A DNA stretch of 64,000 bases from Companilactobacillus heilongjiangensis (GCF_000831645.3 NZ_CP012559.1:2542001-2606000), one strand, 5' to 3'; numbered from the stretch's first letter, positions 40,895 through 50,568 are shown. Made by a program: numbers and translations. The notes: a model not told the origin generated them from the letters alone.

Positions 40895-42187
40895 ATGACT
40901 GAATCTAAATTAACATATGAAAAAACACGCGTAATCGTTGCCGGAGTTAGCCACCTACAGCCTGACTTTGAATATACGATGCAAGAATTAGCAGCTTTAG
41001 TTGAAGCTAATAACATGGAAGTAGCTGATACAATCGTTCAAAACGTTAACAGTGTCAGTGGTAAAACTTACTTTGGTGCTGGTAAAGTTACCGAAATCAA
41101 AGAAATTGCCAACGCTGATGATGTTCAAATTATCGTTTTAAATGATGAATTGACACCTTCACAAATCAGAAACTTGGAAAAAGAAACTAAATTGAGTTTC
41201 ATGGATCGAACAGAATTGATTCTCCAAGTTTTCTCAAACCGTGCTCAAACTAAACAAGCTAAATTACAAGTCGAAATTGCTAAAATGCAATATCAACTAC
41301 CAAGAATTCACCCATCTGGGAATCCACTTGACCAACAATCAGCTTCAGGTGGTCTCGCTAACCGTGGTGCCGGTGAATCAAAATTGGAATTGGATAGACG
41401 TGTAATTAGAAAACGTATCACCGCTTTACGTAACGAACTCAAAACGGTCGACCGTACAATTGATGTTCAAAGCAGACGTCGGACTAATACATCCCTTCCA
41501 CTAGTTTCATTAGTCGGCTATACCAACGCTGGTAAGTCAACGACAATGAACGGTATCTTGAATTTTAACAAGGATAACTCGCAAGACCGTAAGGTTTTTG
41601 AAAAGGATATGCTCTTCGCTACCCTAGATACCAGCGTTCGTCGCATCGATCTTGAAGACAACTCAAGTTTCTTACTTTCCGATACAGTTGGGTTTGTTAG
41701 CAAACTACCACATAACTTAGTCGAATCATTTAAGACAACGTTACAGGAAGCAGAAAACGCCGATCTGTTAATCCAAGTCATCGATGTTTCAGATGAACAT
41801 TGGCGCAACATGATTGAAGTTACTGAGAAGACTTTGAAAGAGGTTGGTGTCGTTGATAAACCAATGATTTATGCTTTCAACAAAGCCGACCTCAAACCGG
41901 GTCAACAATTCCCTGTTATCGAAGGCGATAATATCTATTATTCAGCCATTGATAAGGAATCGATCGAAAAATTAGTTGATCTGATTAAAATAAAAGTTTT
42001 CAACCACTACAAGCAAGCTGAATTACTGGTTCCCTACAGTGATCAGAAAGTTGCGGAAGAAATATTGAAAAACTCCCAAGTAATCAAAAAAGAGTTTACT
42101 AATGACGGTTCTTTGATCAGTGCTAATTTAAGCCCTGAAGAATTAGAAAGATTTAATAAATACATCCAAACAGAGGTATCTGATTAA
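40895..42187 (+). CDS. hflX: GTPase HflX
   Basis: A 430-residue protein with the HflX N-terminal subdomain, the glycine-rich linker SASGGLANRGAGESKLELDRR and the G domain: G1 GYTNAGKST, G3 DTVGF (followed by VSKLPHNLVESF), G4 NKAD. It acts on the ribosome; HflX splits stalled 70S or 100S particles under heat or antibiotic stress. ATG at 40895 with a perfect AGGAGG; an earlier start in the leader hairpin is not credible. Regulation probably runs through the uORF and hairpin upstream. A terminator overlaps its last codons. Confidence 0.93.
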   Translation: MTESKLTYEKTRVIVAGVSHLQPDFEYTMQELAALVEANNMEVADTIVQNVNSVSGKTYFGAGKVTEIKEIANADDVQIIVLNDELTPSQIRNLEKETKLSFMDRTELILQVFSNRAQTKQAKLQVEIAKMQYQLPRIHPSGNPLDQQSASGGLANRGAGESKLELDRRVIRKRITALRNELKTVDRTIDVQSRRRTNTSLPLVSLVGYTNAGKSTTMNGILNFNKDNSQDRKVFEKDMLFATLDTSVRRIDLEDNSSFLLSDTVGFVSKLPHNLVESFKTTLQEAENADLLIQVIDVSDEHWRNMIEVTEKTLKEVGVVDKPMIYAFNKADLKPGQQFPVIEGDNIYYSAIDKESIEKLVDLIKIKVFNHYKQAELLVPYSDQKVAEEILKNSQVIKKEFTNDGSLISANLSPEELERFNKYIQTEVSD

Positions 42188-42207
42188 GCAGATATCTCTG
42201 TTTTTCT
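42170..42207 (+). terminator. Terminator of hflX
   Basis: ACAGAGGTATCTG / CAGATATCTCTGT stem followed by TTTTTC; its first arm lies within the last hflX codons. Confidence 0.85.
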
Positions 42208-42328
42208 TTGCAATTTAGTCCATATTGTATTATTATTTTATAAACATTAGAATTTTTCTAATTAAGGGTATTCACTTTTAATATTCATTAGTGTATTCTA
42301 AGAATAATTATTTTAGGGAGGATGAACA

Positions 42329-43966
42329 ATGAATTTCAAGAAGAAGTATTTCCTTGCATTGTTACCGATATTTCTATTTGCATTAGTTCTGAGCGGGTGT
42401 GGTAACTCGACAGAAAAAGATAATAAAAATACACTTTCAATCAGTTCCAGTGATGTTATCGCAACAATGGATTCATCAATGAACACTGATGTTATCGGTG
42501 CTCAAGGCTTAACAGACACTATGGAGGGGCTATATCGTTTCGATGGTGGTACATTAAAACCTGCTATTGCTAAGAGTATTGTTAAACCAACTAACAATGG
42601 TAAAACTTACACTTATCATTTGAAGAAAACTGTTTGGTCAAACGGCAAACCTGTCCGTGCTCAAGATTTCGTTTACGCATGGCGCAGAACCGTTGATCCA
42701 AAGACAGCCTCACAATATGCTTATATTTACTCAGGTATCAAAAATGCCGATGCTATCAACTCTGGTAAGAAACCAGTTAATACTTTAGGTATTAAGGCAT
42801 TGGACGATTATACATTACAAATTACGCTAGAAAACGCAATTCCATACTTCAATACATTGATGGCTAGTTCAACATTCTTCCCACAATACAAACCGGCAGT
42901 TGAGAAAGCTGGTAAGCAATATGGTTTGAAGAGTAAAGGTATGGTCTTCAACGGACCATTCAAGCTAGTTAACTGGACTGTTTCAAACAACAGTTGGACT
43001 GAAGTTAAGAACGACAAGTATTGGAATGCTAAGATTGTTAAACTTGATAAAGTTAAATACTACGTTGTTAAGGATAACAATACTGGTTTGAACTTATACG
43101 ATGCTAACCGTATCAACCGTCTACAAAAGATCAGTGGTGATACAGCTCGTCAAGTTTCAAATTACAAGACTTTCTCCAACGATAAACTTGCTGCAACGTT
43201 CTACTTCGAATTGAATCAAAAGAAATATCCTTTCTTTAGAAACAAAAAGATTAGACAAGCTATTTCAATGTCAATTAACCGTAAACAATTAACTGATAAC
43301 GTTCTTGGTAAGACTGCTGGTGTTGATAATACCGTTGTCCCAGCTGGAATGTCATTTAACCCAGAAACTAAGAAAGACTTTACTAAAGAAGCAGCTTTGA
43401 AAGCTCCCGGTAAATATTCAGAATACAATCCTAAACTTGCTAGAAAACTCTGGAAAGAAGGATTGAAAGAAACTGGTCAAAAGAACCTTAACTTCACTAT
43501 TTTAGGTGACGATACTGATGGTGCTAAGAAACAAAACGAGTATCTACAAGGTCAACTTGAAAAGAACTTGCCTGGATTAAACATTTCCTTACAAAACGTT
43601 CCATTCAAATCACGTCTTAACAAATCTATGACTGGTGACTTCGATATCGTTGTTACAGCCTGGAATGCCGATTTCCCAGACCCTGTTACATTCCTTGACT
43701 TGTTTACAACAAATAACCCTCAAAATGATGGTAAGTATTCAAACAAAGAATACGATGCTTTAATCAAGAAGAGTAAGACAACTGACGCTACTGATCCTGA
43801 AGCTAGATGGCAAGACTTGTTACAAGCAGCTGCACTTTTGACTGAAGATCAAGGCGCTGTTCCGCTATACCAAACTTACCAAGCTAACTTAACTAGAGAA
43901 AACGTTAAGAACTACAGAATTACACCAAACGGTAGTTACAACCTTGCCACTGTTTACAAAAAATAA
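42329..43966 (+). CDS. oppA: Oligopeptide ABC transporter substrate-binding lipoprotein
   Basis: A 545-residue SBP_bac_5 protein. The signal ends in lipobox LVLSGCGNS (Cys about residue 24). The family motif WSNGKPVRAQDFVYAWRR and the repeated aromatic/Asp ligand-loop segments (DIVVTAWNADFPDPVTFLD) are visible. It binds peptides outside the cell and feeds the OppBC channel. GGGAGGATG precedes the start. First gene of the oppABCDF operon, with translocator genes close behind. Confidence 0.93.
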   Translation: MNFKKKYFLALLPIFLFALVLSGCGNSTEKDNKNTLSISSSDVIATMDSSMNTDVIGAQGLTDTMEGLYRFDGGTLKPAIAKSIVKPTNNGKTYTYHLKKTVWSNGKPVRAQDFVYAWRRTVDPKTASQYAYIYSGIKNADAINSGKKPVNTLGIKALDDYTLQITLENAIPYFNTLMASSTFFPQYKPAVEKAGKQYGLKSKGMVFNGPFKLVNWTVSNNSWTEVKNDKYWNAKIVKLDKVKYYVVKDNNTGLNLYDANRINRLQKISGDTARQVSNYKTFSNDKLAATFYFELNQKKYPFFRNKKIRQAISMSINRKQLTDNVLGKTAGVDNTVVPAGMSFNPETKKDFTKEAALKAPGKYSEYNPKLARKLWKEGLKETGQKNLNFTILGDDTDGAKKQNEYLQGQLEKNLPGLNISLQNVPFKSRLNKSMTGDFDIVVTAWNADFPDPVTFLDLFTTNNPQNDGKYSNKEYDALIKKSKTTDATDPEARWQDLLQAAALLTEDQGAVPLYQTYQANLTRENVKNYRITPNGSYNLATVYKK

Positions 43967-43988
43967 TTAGGAGTTAGGGAGATTAAAG

Positions 43989-44921
43989 ATGGCTAAATAT
44001 ATTCTCAAAAGAATTTTCTACCTGTTTTTGACCCTTTTCATTATTGCAACTTTGACATTCTTCTTAATGAAGATGCTTCCTGGTACACCGTTCTCTAACC
44101 AGAACCGTATGTCGCCGGATCAGCTGAAAATTGTTAAAGCTCAATATGGTTTGGATCAATCAGTCTTTGTCCAATATCTACGTTATATGGGTGGTTTGCT
44201 TCAAGGTAACCTTGGAACATCATTCCAATTCAACAATGAACCTGTTACAGCTTTAATCGGTCAACGTCTTGCTCCATCAATGCAAATTGGTGCACAAGCT
44301 ATGATCGTTGGTACAGTCCTTGGTATTTTACTAGGTGCTGTTGCCGCTATTCGTAAAAACACATGGGTTGATACACTTGCTACATTCATTTCAATCTTAG
44401 GTCTATCAATTCCATCATTCGTTTTAGCCGTACTACTACAATTCTACTTAGCCTACAAATGGCACATCTACCCAGTTGCTCTTTGGGACAACTTCCAATC
44501 AAGTGTGTTGCCAACACTAGCTCTAGCAGCCTTACCATTAGGTAACGTTGCCAGATTTATGAGAACTGAAATGGTCGATGTTATGAGTAGTGATTATATT
44601 GAATTAGCCAAATCAAAAGGTAATTCAGCTTGGAAAGTTGTTACAAAGCATGCGCTTCGTAATTCTTTAATCCCAGTTGTTACAATCATCGGACCTATGG
44701 CCGTATCTGTTATGACTGGTTCAATGGTTGTTGAGAACATCTTCTCAATCCCTGGTATCGGTGAACAATTCGTTAAATCAATTACAACAAATGACTACCC
44801 TACAATCATGGGACTTACAATTTTCTATTCATTCCTATTGGTTGTTATCATCTTGATTGTCGATATTCTTTACGGATTTATCGATCCAAGAATTAGATTA
44901 GGAAACGGAGGTAAAGAATAA
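43989..44921 (+). CDS. oppB: Oligopeptide ABC transporter permease OppB
   Basis: A 310-residue permease with six helices. The N-terminal KYILKRIFYLFLTLFIIATL, the PGTPF loop, and the cytoplasmic EAA-type loop YIELAKSKGNSAWKVVTKHALRNSLIPV (about 201-228) are the DppB/OppB signature. One-base gap to oppC. Confidence 0.94.
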   Translation: MAKYILKRIFYLFLTLFIIATLTFFLMKMLPGTPFSNQNRMSPDQLKIVKAQYGLDQSVFVQYLRYMGGLLQGNLGTSFQFNNEPVTALIGQRLAPSMQIGAQAMIVGTVLGILLGAVAAIRKNTWVDTLATFISILGLSIPSFVLAVLLQFYLAYKWHIYPVALWDNFQSSVLPTLALAALPLGNVARFMRTEMVDVMSSDYIELAKSKGNSAWKVVTKHALRNSLIPVVTIIGPMAVSVMTGSMVVENIFSIPGIGEQFVKSITTNDYPTIMGLTIFYSFLLVVIILIVDILYGFIDPRIRLGNGGKE

Positions 44922-44922
44922 T

Positions 44923-45948
44923 ATGGAACAAATTCCAGACATTCCAAAGGAAAAATTCAAATTAGTTCATGACGAGAATAATAATGAACAAGAAAAGATT
45001 GGTACACCTTCTCTAACATACTTACAAGATGTTCGTCGTCGCTTGTTCTCAAATAAAGTCGCTGTTGTTTGTTTAACACTACTTTCAATTATCGTCTTGA
45101 TTTCAATCTTTGCCCCATTAGTTGCACCTCACAATCCTAATGCTCAAGAAGTTACCTTATCTAACTTGCCTCCTAAACTAGGAAACTTAAACATCCCTGG
45201 ATTCAATGGTTACCAAAACATGGGTGGTAAGATGGTCGATGCTTACAAACAAGCTGGCGCACCTAAGAACGCTTTCTATCTATTAGGTACTGACTATCTT
45301 GGTCGTGACCTATTATCAAGAATCATTTATGGTACTCGTCTTTCACTTGTTGTTGCTATCTTGGCTACACTAGTTGATTTAATCATCGGTGTTCCTTACG
45401 GTATCGTTTCAGGTTGGAAAGGCGGCAGAACTGATACAATTATGCAACGTATCGTTGAAATCGTATCTTCTGTTCCTAACTTGATTGTTGTTATCTTGAT
45501 GATGATCATCTTAAAACCAGGTCTAGGTTCAATCGTTATTGCTATTGCCATCACTGGTTGGGTTACAATGGCGCGTCTGATTCGTGCTCAAACCTTCCAA
45601 TTGAAGGAACAAGAATATATCTTAGCTGCCAGAACGCTTGGCGAGTCATCAACTAAGATTGCTACAAAGCACTTGATTCCTAACTTGTCTTCAACAATTA
45701 TTATTCAAACAATGTTTACAATTCCGAATGCCATTTTCTTCGAAGCTTTCCTAAGTTTCATTGGTATTGGTATTCCCGCACCAAACGCATCATTAGGTAC
45801 ACTTTTATCAGATGGTCAAAAAGCCTTCAGATTCTTGCCATACCAAATGTGGGCTCCTGCTATTATCTTGAGTATTATCATGATTGCCACTAACCTACTT
45901 GGTGATGGTCTACGTGATGCCTTTGACCCACAATCATCTGATCATTAA
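44923..45948 (+). CDS. oppC: Oligopeptide ABC transporter permease OppC
   Basis: A 341-residue permease with the N-terminal OppC domain (RRRLFSNKVAVVCL), the large external loop after helix 1 carrying LGTDYLGRDLLSRIIYGTR, and the ATPase-contact loop QEYILAARTLGESSTKIATKHLIPN. Pairs with OppB. Followed 16 bases later by oppD with a GGAG site. Confidence 0.94.
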   Translation: MEQIPDIPKEKFKLVHDENNNEQEKIGTPSLTYLQDVRRRLFSNKVAVVCLTLLSIIVLISIFAPLVAPHNPNAQEVTLSNLPPKLGNLNIPGFNGYQNMGGKMVDAYKQAGAPKNAFYLLGTDYLGRDLLSRIIYGTRLSLVVAILATLVDLIIGVPYGIVSGWKGGRTDTIMQRIVEIVSSVPNLIVVILMMIILKPGLGSIVIAIAITGWVTMARLIRAQTFQLKEQEYILAARTLGESSTKIATKHLIPNLSSTIIIQTMFTIPNAIFFEAFLSFIGIGIPAPNASLGTLLSDGQKAFRFLPYQMWAPAIILSIIMIATNLLGDGLRDAFDPQSSDH

Positions 45949-45964
45949 CTAAGGAGAAATCGAA

Positions 45965-47011
45965 ATGGATAAAATTCTAGAAGTAAAAGATTTACATGTC
46001 GACTTTGATACCTATAACGGTACCGTCCATGCAATTCGTGGTGTTAACTTCCATTTAAACGCCGGTGAAACCTTAGCTATTGTTGGTGAATCTGGTTCTG
46101 GTAAGTCCATCACAGTTCGTTCAATCTTACAATTGTTGGCTTCAAATGCCACTATTTCTAAAGGTGAAATCCTCTATCATGGGGACGACCTTTTACAAAA
46201 AAGTGAAAAGGAAATGGATAAACTTCGTGGAAACAAAATTTCCATGATTTTCCAAGATCCTATGACTTCACTCGATCCTACAATGACAATTGGGAAACAA
46301 GTTGCTGAACCACTTTTGATTCACAACAACGTTTCTAAAAAGGATGCCATGAAGCGTGCTGAAGAAGTACTTCGTTTAGTTGGTATTCCTAATCCAGCTG
46401 CCAGAATGAAAGACTACCCTCACCAATTCTCTGGTGGTCAACGTCAACGTATCGTTATTGCGATTGCTATCGTTGATTACCCAGAAATTCTAATCGCCGA
46501 TGAACCTACAACTGCTTTGGATGTTACTGTTCAAGCTGAAATCATTGACCTTTTGAGAGAATTACAACAAAAAATTGGTACTGCCATCATCTTCATCACC
46601 CATGATTTAGGTGTTGTTGCTGGTATTGCTGACCGTGTAGCTGTTATGTACGCTGGTCGTTTCGTTGAATATGGTTCTGTTGAAGATATTTTCTACAATC
46701 CTCAACATCCATACACATGGGGACTATTAGATTCAATGCCTACCCTTGATACCAACGAAAATGCCCGTTTGAACTCAATTCCTGGTACACCACCAAACTT
46801 ATTGAATCCACCAAAGGGTGATGCTTTTGCACCACGTAACACATACGCTATGCAAATTGATGAAGAACAACAACCACCATTCTTTAAAGTTTCAAAGAAC
46901 CACTACGCCGCTACTTGGTTGCTTCACCCCAATGCACCAAAGGTGACACCACCTGCAGCAATTCTCAATCGTTACAAAAAATTTGAACAGTTAGGAGGCA
47001 ATGCTAAATAA
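45965..47011 (+). CDS. oppD: Oligopeptide ABC transporter ATPase OppD
   Basis: A 348-residue ATPase: Walker A GESGSGKSI, Q-loop MIFQDPMTSLDP, signature FSGGQRQRIVIAIA, Walker B ILIADEPTTALD, and the C-terminal oligopeptide-type extension (HPYTWGLLDSMPTLD and later). An expected zinc/iron-sulfur cysteine motif is not seen in the C-terminal region. Overlaps oppF by one base. Confidence 0.94.
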   Translation: MDKILEVKDLHVDFDTYNGTVHAIRGVNFHLNAGETLAIVGESGSGKSITVRSILQLLASNATISKGEILYHGDDLLQKSEKEMDKLRGNKISMIFQDPMTSLDPTMTIGKQVAEPLLIHNNVSKKDAMKRAEEVLRLVGIPNPAARMKDYPHQFSGGQRQRIVIAIAIVDYPEILIADEPTTALDVTVQAEIIDLLRELQQKIGTAIIFITHDLGVVAGIADRVAVMYAGRFVEYGSVEDIFYNPQHPYTWGLLDSMPTLDTNENARLNSIPGTPPNLLNPPKGDAFAPRNTYAMQIDEEQQPPFFKVSKNHYAATWLLHPNAPKVTPPAAILNRYKKFEQLGGNAK

Positions 47012-47937
47012 TGGCAGATGAAAGAGAAGTAATCGTATCCGTAAAAAATCTCAAACAATATTTCAACATTGGCAAACCTAACGAAGTCAAAGCTGTCGAT
47101 GATGTTTCCTTCGATATTTATAAAGGTGAAACCTTTGGACTAGTTGGTGAATCTGGTTCTGGTAAGAGTACTACTGGACGTAGTATTATCAGACTTTACA
47201 ATCCAACCGATGGTCACATCTTCTTCAATGGCCAAGATATTAGTAAAATCAAAGCGCATGGACCTAAGATGAAAGAATTCCGTCGTGAAATGCAGATGAT
47301 TTTCCAAGATCCATATGCTTCATTGAATCCCAGAATGAAAGTTAAGGATATTATCGCTGAAGGCCTTGATGTCCACGGTTTGGTTAAGAATGAACAAGAA
47401 CGTGATGCTAGAGTCCGTGAATTGCTCGACATGGTTAACTTGAACCCTGAACATATGACACGTTACCCTTATGAGTTCTCTGGTGGTCAACGCCAACGTA
47501 TCGGTATTGCCCGTGCTTTGGCAGTTGATCCACAATTTATTATCGCCGATGAACCTATCTCAGCTCTTGATGTTTCTATCCAAGCGCAAGTTGTCAACTT
47601 GATGCAAGATATTCAAAAGAAACAAGGTTTGACTTACCTATTCATCGCCCATGACCTTTCCATGGTTAAATATATCAGTGACCGTATCGCTGTTATGTAT
47701 CGTGGTAAGATCGTTGAGTTGGCAGATTCCAATGAGATTTACAACAATCCATTGCATGCCTACACTCAAAGTCTCCTATCTGCTATTCCAGTCCCTGATC
47801 CAGAGATTGAAAAGCAACGGACAAGAATTGACTTTGATCACAAGAGTCCTTTTAAGGATGATCAAAGATTACAAGAAGTACTACCTGGCCACTTCCTTTA
47901 TTGCAGCAATGAAGAAGCAGCCACATATAAGAAATAG
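47011..47937 (+). CDS. oppF: Oligopeptide ABC transporter ATPase OppF
   Basis: A 308-residue ATPase with Walker A GESGSGKST, MIFQDPYASLNPRMKV, signature FSGGQRQRIGIARA, Walker B IIADEPISALDVS and the extension HAYTQSLLSAIPVPDPE. Works as a heterodimer with OppD to drive peptide import. Last gene of the operon; the terminator follows about 90 bp later. Confidence 0.94.
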   Translation: MADEREVIVSVKNLKQYFNIGKPNEVKAVDDVSFDIYKGETFGLVGESGSGKSTTGRSIIRLYNPTDGHIFFNGQDISKIKAHGPKMKEFRREMQMIFQDPYASLNPRMKVKDIIAEGLDVHGLVKNEQERDARVRELLDMVNLNPEHMTRYPYEFSGGQRQRIGIARALAVDPQFIIADEPISALDVSIQAQVVNLMQDIQKKQGLTYLFIAHDLSMVKYISDRIAVMYRGKIVELADSNEIYNNPLHAYTQSLLSAIPVPDPEIEKQRTRIDFDHKSPFKDDQRLQEVLPGHFLYCSNEEAATYKK

Positions 47938-48025
47938 AACCGTGGCGATGCGTGCAGACATTGCCTGATTCTATTACGTCTGACAAAATCCAAATCCTAT
48001 ACCAAACAAATATTATTTTACATAA

Positions 48026-48055
48026 GAAAAGAGCTAGCCTTGCGGCTAGCTCTTT
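48026..48055. terminator. Terminator after oppF (also facing the C-loop RNA)
   Basis: AAAAGAGCTAGCC / GGCTAGCTCTTTT hairpin with a T-run on either side, so it can end both the opp transcript and the minus-strand RNA at 48056-48255. Confidence 0.85.
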
Positions 48056-48255
48056 TTGTATTTGTCTCTTTCATAAGCTTTTCTTCCTTTTATTTTCATT
48101 TTGAAATTCTTCTATATATCGGGGGGGAGGGGATATATTTTGAAAAAATCGATTGGTTTTTAAATTTTAATTATCCTTTTAAAATGGTGCCTTCATAGTC
48201 ATTTGAGTCACCTCTTCGTTTCTTGACTATGGTTATATAATAGCTGGAAAATATG
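48056..48255 (-). ncRNA. C-rich-loop RNA family, unit A
   Basis: Minus-strand unit starting with the conserved TATTATATAACCATAGTCAA, then an AGAGGTGA ribosome-like site before a tiny ORF (48179-48202, MTMKAPF). A hairpin of seven pairs (48114-48120 / 48132-48138) then carries an 11-base loop of almost only C. The shared terminator ends it. The same order recurs at 48828-49255 and 54030-54345. Confidence 0.55.
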
Positions 48256-48327
48256 AAGTAATCGTTTGGAAAGTTAGAAAGAAATAGTAAATAAATGTGA
48301 AGAAAGAATGTTGTTCTGATTGTTCAC

Positions 48328-48512
48328 TGCCGCCAAGGGTTTAGAGGGAAATAAGCCTGCTGTGGGACCGGCTCGAGCCGAAGTGCGGTCTCGACCCTCG
48401 ATTTTGAACTTCGAGAAGACCACTCGAATTTCAAAATACGTCCCGTGGAGTAAGAGCTAAAGCTCTAACTCCACTTTCACTGCTGGCTTTTTCCCTCTAA
48501 ACCTTTGGCTAT
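48328..48512 (-). repeat. Cloverleaf repeat copy 18, reverse (pairs with copy 19)
   Basis: Outer arms GGTTTAGAGGGAAA / TTTCCCTCTAAACC are unlike other copies but pair well. The first hairpin is GTAAGAGC / GCTCTAAC. Confidence 0.88.
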
Positions 48513-48680
48513 ATTATTTTTTTGAAATTGATACTTTTGCTATATGTATTGAACTCACTTTTAATTCTTAGTTTAAAGATCAAAAGATTAGAACGTGGAT
48601 ACTCTGATTCCAGATTGAACCAGTCCATAATTCCGTATTTAATAATGAACTGATAAAAAATGACAATCCAGTAAAAATAA

Positions 48681-48818
48681 CCTAGCTTTCTGGTGCATTT
48701 GATTTCACCCGTTGTGAAAGTGGATTTGAGACTTTAGTTCTTACCCCACTGGACGAGCTTTGAGACGCAATTTTTGGCTCAAACTGGTCCCAGAACGGTC
48801 GAAAATGGCGGCTAGCTC
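48681..48818 (+). repeat. Cloverleaf repeat copy 19, forward, degenerate
   Basis: Keeps GATTTCACCC, the GAGCTTTGAGACGC hairpin and CTGGTCCCAGAACGG, but the third hairpin is deleted and the outer arms no longer match. Confidence 0.7.
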
Positions 48819-48827
48819 AAATAAAAA

Positions 48828-48860
48828 AAGCCTACATCCAGTAGACTTTTTATTTTTTGG
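48828..48860. terminator. Terminator of C-loop RNA units B/C
   Basis: Minus strand: AGTCTAC / GTAGGCT around a five-base loop, then TTTTTTT. An A/T-run on both sides makes it bidirectional. Confidence 0.75.
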
Positions 48861-49255
48861 ATATTTACGGGGAATAAATATCGAATTGTTTTTAGGAAAT
48901 TAACTTTATATCTATAGGGGGGAGATATTAAAGTTTCATTTATATGTTTTATAAGGGGATTAAACTTTTTAAAAATAGATTATTTATATAGGGGTTTATT
49001 TCTATTCATGTTGTGTGAGTTATTTAAGAAATTAATTTTTACGGGGTTTTTCCAATTTCATCAGGTCACTTCTTTCAAAGTAGATTCTTCTATATCTTTT
49101 TAAGGGGGGAGATATAATTTTTAATTTTTGTTTATAAGGGATTTCAATATTTTAAGGGGATTAAATTAATTCATGTTATTCATTTTGGAAATCGATTGTT
49201 TGTACATCCGGTCACCTCTTTGTTCCTTTGTTATTTGACTATGGTTATATAATAA
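48828..49255 (-). ncRNA. C-rich-loop RNA family, units B and C
   Basis: Minus strand. The conserved start TTATTATATAACCATAGTCAA is followed by AGAGGTGA and a 13-codon ORF (49166-49207). Then come hairpins whose loops carry CCCC or CCCCCC: TTTAA/TTAAA at 49151-49165, TATATCT/AGATATA at 49091-49116. A second AAGTGACC-preceded ORF (49032-49061) follows, then ATATCT/AGATAT at 48908-48928 and the perfect 8-bp GATATTTA/TAAATATC at 48860-48882 with loop TTCCCCG. A terminator ends it. Confidence 0.6.
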
Positions 49256-49327
49256 CGGGAAATTATGAATATATAGTTGCCAAAGTACGAAGGAATTGAT
49301 AACAATGTATGAAGAATTTATGACTTT

Positions 49328-49513
49328 GCCGTCTCCAGAGAGGCGTAAGTATTCACCTGCTATGCGGACCGGGCCGAGCCACAGTGCGGTCTCGACCCTC
49401 GGTTTGAAGCCTTACCAAAGCCCGGTAAGTCTCCAAACTCGCCCGGTGGTGTAATGGCTAAAGCCATAACGCCACACCCACAGCGGGTGAATACTTACGC
49501 CTCTCTTCCAACT
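49328..49513 (-). repeat. Cloverleaf repeat copy 20, reverse (pairs with copy 21)
   Basis: Outer arms GAGAGGCGTAAGTATTCACC / GGTGAATACTTACGCCTCTC pair perfectly. The spacer of 257 bp to copy 21 is AT-rich, with C-runs on the plus strand near 49640-49660; no gene seen. Confidence 0.93.
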
Positions 49514-49770
49514 CTTTTTTTATCTGTTACCTTACTGGCTATATTCAAATTATTTGGAGCTTCCATCAACCATCTTTAATTCCTAACTAAAAAGCAATTA
49601 TTTTATGCCCTTAAAAATTACTGTCCATTTGAATCTATCTCCCACAATATCCCCCCTTTCTTCTTTCAAAATCACTAACCTCAAATATCCCTTACATATC
49701 AAGGGCTTCGTCTCTTCTCGGGAATTACTAACTATTGAAATATCATCTATTTTTATCACCAAAAATAAAC

Positions 49771-49952
49771 TAGCCTCCGCTTGCCAGTGATTTCAACCGC
49801 TGTGAAAGTGGAGTTAGAGCTTTAGCTCTAACTCCACAGGACGACTTTTGAGATTCGCGTACCTTGCGAAGCTCAAAATCGAGGGTCGAGACCGCCCTTT
49901 GGCTCGAGCCGGTCCCAGAGCGGTTGAAAATCACTGGCAAGCGGAGGCGGCA
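49771..49952 (+). repeat. Cloverleaf repeat copy 21, forward
   Basis: Outer arms CCTCCGCTTGCCAGTGATTT / AAATCACTGGCAAGCGGAGG. The second hairpin is the variant TTCGC / GCGAA. Confidence 0.93.
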
Positions 49953-50055
49953 TATATCCAACCAACCACCCCAAGACGTATTACCTGAATTACATTTAAT
50001 TCTGATTTATACTTTAATTAATAAATTTGATAAAAAAGAATGAGGGGATTTGTTT

Positions 50056-50568
50056 ATGAAATTAACTAAAGATCAAAAGGTCGATCTTAAAGCTGCTATT
50101 ATCGCTGGAACGGCCGCTGGTATTATCTCTGGCTTTGTTAAATTGGGCTGGGAGAATGTCTTGCCTCCACGTACTCCTGAACGTGATGCTGTTAACCCTC
50201 CACAGACTTTGATGGAACAAGCGGGGATTCCTACCAAAATTACTCGTGGAACTTACACTTACTCTGATCACCAAATGCCTTGGGCTAGTTTTTTGATGCA
50301 CTTTGGCTTTTCAACTTCATTTGCAATCATTTATGAAGTACTCTCAGAATACTCACCATTTATCAGAAAAGGCTCTGGTGCCATCTTTGGCCTTGCTATC
50401 TGGGTAGCTTTCCATATTGGAATTATGCCTATGATGAAGACTGTCCCTTCAGCAAAGGATCAACCTACTGAAGAACATATTTCTGAAGCTCTCGGTCATA
50501 TCGCTTGGATGTGGACAAACGATATTGTTGGACGTGAACTTTATCGTCGTTTAACTACGCAAAAATAG
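50056..50568 (+). CDS. YagU family membrane protein
   Basis: A 170-residue protein of the YagU/DUF1440 type: helix AAIIAGTAAGIISGFVKLGWE, the loop PPRTPERDAVNPPQTLMEQAGI, and later helices around 75-95, 106-125 and 137-155, ending in AWMWTNDIVGRELYRRL. The E. coli relative is an inner-membrane protein linked to acid tolerance; biochemical role unknown. ATG at 50056 with GAGGGGA upstream. Confidence 0.85.
   Translation: MKLTKDQKVDLKAAIIAGTAAGIISGFVKLGWENVLPPRTPERDAVNPPQTLMEQAGIPTKITRGTYTYSDHQMPWASFLMHFGFSTSFAIIYEVLSEYSPFIRKGSGAIFGLAIWVAFHIGIMPMMKTVPSAKDQPTEEHISEALGHIAWMWTNDIVGRELYRRLTTQK

Noticed and set aside
48121-48133. G-quadruplex from the GGGGGGGAGGGG run
   Set aside because: Only one long and one short G-run stand together. 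The minus-strand hairpin with a C loop, repeated in other units, explains it better.
49605-49790. Plus-strand ORF in the spacer between copies 20 and 21
   Set aside because: No ribosome site, runs into the next repeat, and unusual composition with C-runs.
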